A DNA stretch of 64,000 nt from Ashinkailepas kermadecensis (lineage: Eukaryota > Arthropoda > Thecostraca > Neolepadidae). The notes under the pieces are model-generated. The model was not told the origin of the DNA. It made no database searches and saw only the letters and a list, made by a program, of their open reading frames with translations. The stretch lies in the NCBI GenBank assembly GCA_034440615.1, contig JAOTOM010003849.1, positions 62,001 through 126,000 of the forward strand. Reading direction: 5' to 3'. Shown one piece after another: positions 58,166 through 64,000 of this stretch. Every line of letters begins with the position of its first letter. Within the stretch, counting starts at the first letter, position 1. The translations under genes were made by a program, and so were the position numbers.

Positions 58166-58505
58166 CGGGCGCCGACACCGCCGACACCGCCGACACCGCC
58201 GACACCGCCGACACCGCCGACACCGCCGACACCGCCGACACCGCCGACACCGCCGACACCGCCGACACCGCCGACACCGCCGACACCGCCGACACGACCC
58301 GACACCGCCGACACCGCCGACACCGCCGACACCGCACGACACGGCCGACACGGCCGACACGACACCGCCGACACCGCCGACACCGCCGACACCGCCGACA
58401 CCGCCGACACCGCCGACACCGCCGACACCGCCGACACCGCCGACACCGCCGACACCGCCGACACCGCCGACACCGCCGACACCACTGACACCGCCAACAC
58501 GGCCG
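58166..58505. repeat. 9-bp repeat (CCGACACCG)n, about 37 copies
   Basis: ACACCGCCG units with a few variants (CACGACCCGACACC, CACGGCCGACACGG). Period 9 gives PPT, ADT/DTAD and RRH tripeptide repeats in plus frames. These are spurious. Confidence 0.98.
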
Positions 58506-58605
58506 ACGTAGTGGTGTCGCCACTGACATGGCAGCGCGTGCACATGTCAACAGAAACGGCCCTCGCCCGATGGATAATAGATGAATACGTCATGCACACA
58601 CACGC

Positions 58606-58922
<317 letters not shown>

Positions 58923-59109
58923 GCATGTCGAGTCAGAACCAAAGAATGATTTTATCTGGGATTTAAGGCAATAGGCTTCGCAATATGAACGTTCTGGTGA
59001 CTTAGGGAAGTCAAGGAGGCTTAGTAAGTTTGGACCGATGAGATCACCAGCTAAGGTCGTCTGTCTGTAGGTTAATAGGAAGTTCGCCCCGCGAAGTAAT
59101 CATTGGCGT
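58923..59109. other. Short unique spacer
   Basis: About 190 bp between the TA tract and the 37-bp array. No feature recognised. Confidence 0.4.
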
Positions 59110-60963
59110 AGTGTGAGTTTGGTTGGATCAACCCATCCGCCGACACGGTGCACCTCACATAGCCCACTGGCGTTTCCAGTAAGCGGTCACCGCACGTACC
59201 CCACTGGCGTTTCCAGTCAGCGGTCACCGCACGTACCCCACTGGCGTTTCCGGTCAGCGGTCACCGCCCGTAACATGCCGGAGCTGCCAATTAGTGGTCA
59301 TAGCACGTACCGCGACGGCGCTACTGGCCAGCAGCTCCACCCGTACGTAACGTACCGGCGCCCATGGTTGGTCCGCCTATCTGGCGTTCCTGGTCAGTGG
59401 TCACCGCACGTAACCCACTGGCGTTTCTGGTCAGTGGTCACCGCACGTATTGCTGACGCTCTGGTCGGTGGTCACCGCACGTGACGTACTGCGCTCCAGT
59501 CAGCGGTCACCGCACGTAACCCACTGGCGTTTCCTAGTCAGTGGTCACCGCACGTACCCACTGACGTTTCCTGGTCAGTGGTCACCGCACGTGACCTACT
59601 GGCGTTTCCAGTCAGCGGTCACCGCACGTACCACGGCGCTCCGGTCAGTGGTCACCGCACGACTGGCGTTTCCAGTCAGCGGTCACCGCACGTACCCCAC
59701 TGGCGTTTCCAGTCAGCGGTCACCGCACGTACCCCACTGGCGTTTCCAGTCAGCGGTCACCGCACGTACCCCACTGGCGTTTCCAGTCAGCGGTCACCGC
59801 ACGTCACAGACTGGCGCTCCCGGTCAGTGGTCACCGCACGTCACAGACTGGCGCTCCCTGTCAGTGGTCACCGCACGTCACAGACTGACGCTCCCTGTCA
59901 GTGGTCACCGCACGTCACAGACTGGCGCTCCCTGTCAGTGGTCACCGCACGTCACAGACTGACGCTCCCGGTCAGTGGTCACCGCACGTACCGCGACTGA
60001 CGCTCCTGGTCAGTGGTCCACCCGTACGTAACGTACCGGCGCCCATGGTCGGTGGTCACCGCACGTGATGTGCTGACGCTCCTGGTCGGTGGTCACCGCA
60101 CGTGATGTACTGACGCTCCTGGTCGGTGGTCACCGCACGTGATGTACTGACGCTCCTGGTCAGTGGTCACCGCACGTGATGTACTGACGCTCCTGGTCAG
60201 TGGTCACCGCACGTGACGTACTGACGCTCCTGGTCAGTGGTCACCGCACGTGATGTACTGACGCTCCTGGTCAGTGGTCACCGCACGTGATGTACTGACG
60301 CTCCTGGTCAGTGGTCACCGCACGTGACGTACTGACGCTCCTGGTCAGTGGTCACCGCACGTGACGTACTGACGCTCCTGGTCAGTGGTCACCGCACGTG
60401 ATGTACTGACGCTCCTGGTCAGTAGTCACCGCACGTGACGTACTGACGCTCCTGGTCAGTGGTCACCGCACGTGACGTACTGACGCTCTGGTCGTGGTCA
60501 CATTGACGCTCCTGGTCGGTGGTCACCGCACGTGATGTACTGACGCTCCTGGTCAGTGGTCACCGCACGTGATGTACTGACGCTCCTGGTCAGTGGTCAC
60601 CGCACGTGACGTACTGACGCTCCTGGTCAGTGGTCACCGCACGTGACGTACTGACGCTCCTGGTCAGTGGTCACCGCACGTGATGTACTGACGCTCCTGG
60701 TCGGTGGTCACCGCACGTGATGTACTGACGCTCCTGGTCAGTGGTCACCGCACGTGATGTACTGACGCTCCTGGTCAGTGGTCACCGCACGTGACGTACT
60801 GACGCTCCTGGTCAGTGGTCACCGCACGTGACGTACTGACGCTCCTGGTCAGTGGTCACCGCACGTGACGTACTGACGCTCCTGGTCAGTGGTCACCGCA
60901 CGTGATGTACTGACGCTCCTGGTCAGTGGTCACCGCACGTGATGTACTGACGCTCCTGGTCAG
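59110..60963. repeat. 37-bp minisatellite, about 48 copies
   Basis: Right-hand unit: CGCTCCTGGTCAGTGGTCAC, then CGCACGTGATGTACTGA, 37 bp. Left-hand units differ (CTGGCGTTTCCAGTCAGCGG, then TCACCGCACGTACCCCA) and are more variable. One broken unit with a deletion occurs at about 60484-60508. Every unit has CGCACGT, many CACGTGAC. Confidence 0.97.
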
Positions 60964-61168
60964 AGCACAGTATCACAGCAGTCAGACATCACAACAGTCA
61001 ACGGCAACAGCCAATCACATGGCACAAAACTATACAACTTCGATGTTGTTGGTATTCCTAACGGATGTGCAGTGCAAATGTGCATCCTAACACATAAACA
61101 AGTCCCACGCCCACCTGGCTGCCAGTGGTCCGGAAAAGAAAACGGCACAGCAGCCGGTGGGTGCTACA

Positions 61169-61712
<544 letters not shown>

Positions 61713-61777
61713 TGAGCGTAGTGTTATGCGTGTTAATGCCACTACCGACACCTATCATAAGCAATCCACTGATTGGT

Positions 61778-61941
61778 TGGTTGGTTGGTTATTGGTTTTA
61801 CGACACATCGACCGTTGAGTCATGTAGCGTCGCCATCTCTCACGCCGATTGGCCGCGGGCGAAGAGTAGCGACAGGTGAGACTCGAACCCACAATTTTTC
61901 GATTGTGAGACAGGCAACTTACCACTAGACTACTCGACCCC
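61778..61941 (-). mobile_element. Complete tRNA-derived SINE with 13-bp target duplication
   Basis: Minus strand, from 61941: GGGGTCGAGTAGTCTAGTGG (A-box region), then GTGGGTTCGAGTCTCACCTG (B-box), the body GAGAGATGGCGACGCTACAT, and the tail GTCGTAAAACCAATAACCAA followed by CCAACCAACC tetramers. Flanked by the identical 13-mer TCCACTGATTGGT at 61765-61777 and 61942-61954. It is a full-length, fairly recent insertion transcribed by RNA polymerase III from its internal promoter. The tail resembles that of the SINE at 2640-2851. Confidence 0.88.
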
Positions 61942-61954
61942 TCCACTGATTGGT

Positions 61955-62829
61955 AAACACATTACGTTACTATACCCAGAGGCACAAGCTGAACAATATT
62001 CCCCCTTGCTCCCAATATTTCAGAATCTGCACGGATCACCAGGATTGCAGGTCACACCGATGGGTCCTTTGCATGACAAGACACTATTTGGATATTTGTG
62101 CGTATGTAACATTCTTAGAGAGCTACTTTGGTGCTACGTTACAGCCGTTGCATGTAGTTTTTTAGGTGCGAACAACGTCAACCATGCCTCAGTTGCTAGA
62201 AATTAAAAAAATGTCAAATAGTCGAAATCAAACAGTAGCGATGATCAAACAAAACTGATCCAGCACTCAGTTGTGGTATTCAAAACTAATGCCCTGAATT
62301 GCCTGACCCCTAGTCGCCTTTCAGCATGGCTAACGAGTGATGAGGTACGAGCCGTTTATAAGTGAGATGCTATCAATTTGACACAATTTTGATGTAGCTG
62401 GAACTCCGGCGTTCACTCGTGCAAAGTGCACCACTTACGTTGCATGCAGCCCGTGAGAGGAAGGAAGGAAGCCGGTGGCGAGAGATGCTCCTTTCACCAA
62501 CTGTCGACACCACTTTCCGGACGCCTCACGAGGCGCTGCCACAATCTCCGACAGAACGATGATTTCCTTTCATCTAATGGGATGCTCTAAAATGTTTACC
62601 GCAGGCCGGCGAGGCGGCATCAACATCGGGGCGGCCGTCACAAGTCGGCCATTGTGCGGCGAAAGCATGTCGGCTCCAATGTAGTCACATGTCGAGCAAT
62701 GCCCCGGCGTCGGTCGTCGTGAGACAAGCTTTTAATAGCGGCGCCCCGTCTGATCCGACCGAGAGAAATAAACAGTGCGTCTCGCGCGCTGCCGGCTCCG
62801 ACCGGAAACACGGCGCTTCCGGCGCTCGC
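61955..62829. other. Unique sequence, no gene recognised
   Basis: AT-rich to about 62400, then GC-rich. No coding or mobile-element signature seen. Confidence 0.4.
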
Positions 62830-63660
62830 CGCACCGGCCGGACGTCAGCCTCTCATCTTCATACTTGTACTGCACGGCAGCCCACCGGCGGCAGGGATCC
62901 ACCGGCCGGACGTCAGCCTCTCATCTTCATACTGTACTGTTCGGCAGCCCACCGGCGGCAGGGATCCACCGGCCGGACGTCAGCCTCTCATCTTCATACT
63001 GTACTGTACGGCAGCCCACCGGCCGGACGTCAGCCTCTCATCTTCATACTGTACTGTACGGCAGCCCACCGGCGGCAGGGATCCACCGGCCGGACGTCAG
63101 CCTCTCATCTTCATACTGTACTGTTCGGCAGCCCACCGGCGGCAGGGATCCACCGGCCGGACGTCAGCCTCTCATCTTCATACTGTACTGTACGGCAGCC
63201 CACCGGCCGGACGTCAGCCTCTCATCTTCATACTGTACTGTACGGAAGCCCACCGGCCGGACGTCAGCCTCTCATCTTCATACTGTACTGTACGGCAGCC
63301 CACCGGCGGCAGGGATCCACCGGCCGGACGTCAGCCTCTCATCTTCATACTTGTACTTCACGGCAGCCCACCGGCGGCGGGATCCACCGGCCGGACGTCA
63401 GCCTTCATCTTCATACTGTACTGTTCGGCAGCCCACCGGCGGCAGGATCCACCGGCCGGACGTCAGCCTCTCATCTTCATACTGTACTGTACGGCAGCCC
63501 ACCGGCCGGACGTCAGCTCTCATCTTCATACTGTACTGTACGGCAGCCCACCGGCCGGACGTCAGCCTCCCATCTTCATACTTGTACTGTACGGCCGGAC
63601 GTCAGCCTCTCATCTTCATACTTGTACTGTACGGCAGCCCACCGGCGGCACGGATCCACC
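62830..63660. repeat. About 50/67-bp minisatellite, about 14 copies
   Basis: Core CACCGGCCGGACGTCAGCCT, then CTCATCTTCATACTGTACTG, then TACGGCAGCC. A 17-bp module CACCGGCGGCAGGGATC is present or absent in successive units, giving 50- and 67-bp forms. Small deletions appear toward the right end. Long plus frames are artefacts. Confidence 0.95.
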
Positions 63661-64000
63661 AGCAGGCGGAATTAACGCGCCCGTCTCGACGCCGGCATGG
63701 AGGTAAGTGTGAAATATCACTGTTGTGTGTGCGGCAATTTTGGCTAGAAAACACGAGCTGAAATATGGCCACTCGTTTGTTATGCCAGCAGTCGCGCACG
63801 AAGGGCAATTTTGAAACCCGGCGAGAAGTAAAATCACCAGGCGGTTTCTGTTCTAGTACTGAGTGGAATTTTGTTCTAGCGCTTATAGAACCGGGTATAT
63901 TGCAGGAGAACGTGAACATTTGAATGCATATGCGAGAGGATGACGAACTTGGTTATTGAAGGCGATGGATTGTGTAAACTTGGTGTAAATGCTTCCACAA
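63661..64000. other. Unique sequence to the window edge
   Basis: No recognisable gene. The sequence GGAGGTAAGTGTG (about 63699) looks like a splice donor, but no exon could be supported upstream because that is the minisatellite. Confidence 0.4.

Overview
This is a window of animal nuclear DNA, most likely from an invertebrate. It has no operons, no bacterial-type coding density, no rRNA and no confident intact host gene. CpG is not globally depleted. Several tRNA-derived SINEs, a CR1/L2-type LINE fragment, a Penelope-like fragment and a hAT transposon are all eukaryotic. I cannot name the species from the sequence.

The dominant content is tandem repeats. I count roughly 40 separate arrays. 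They are microsatellites (TA, CT, GA, CA) and minisatellites with periods of 8, 9, 19, 22, 24, 25, 29-31, 37, 38, 41, 43 (two unrelated families), 44 (two unrelated families), 48-51, 54, 56-58, 59, 71-72, 75, 83, 86, 107 and 141 bp. The largest are a 19-bp array at 9.47-11.55 kb (about 108 copies), a highly diverged GGGGCCCC/AAAATC array at 25.4-27.9 kb, a 37-bp array at 59.1-60.96 kb and a 'CCACCATTGTCACCATAAC' array at 51.0-52.1 kb. Nearly all long open frames in the window, up to 770 codons, are readings through these arrays and should not be taken as genes.

Mobile-element content: a decayed Penelope-like GIY-YIG region (1.39-2.0 kb, minus); a Ser/Leu-tRNA-like SINE (2.64-2.85 kb, minus); a possible GC-ended hAT-like element (6.19-6.93 kb) and a related end at 44.6 kb; a 5'-truncated CR1/L2-like LINE with an almost intact reverse transcriptase (12.45-14.42 kb) sitting inside a minisatellite; a tRNA-derived SINE (30.0-30.26 kb); a complete non-autonomous hAT element with perfect 8-bp target duplication (41729-44515); and a complete SINE with a perfect 13-bp target duplication (61778-61941, minus).

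Layout: 1-37.6 kb is GC-rich and array-rich. 37.6-44.6 kb is AT-rich, mostly unique, and holds the hAT. 44.7-52.1 kb is again array-rich. 52.1-57.8 kb is AT-richer unique sequence with one plausible host exon (56432-56567) and an old segmental duplication. 57.8-63.7 kb is array-rich. The unique islands between arrays (for example 15.6 kb, 17.95 kb, 19.2 kb, 36.3 kb) have a regulatory-like look (TAAT-rich motifs in GC-rich DNA), but this cannot be confirmed here.

The most unusual structures are: the LINE flanked by about 150 bp of nearly identical direct repeat; the perfect snap-back hairpins clustered at 28.7-31.1 kb; the diverged array whose two halves each start with the same transposon-terminus-like head; and the GA microsatellite that has grown inside one unit of a 75-bp minisatellite.
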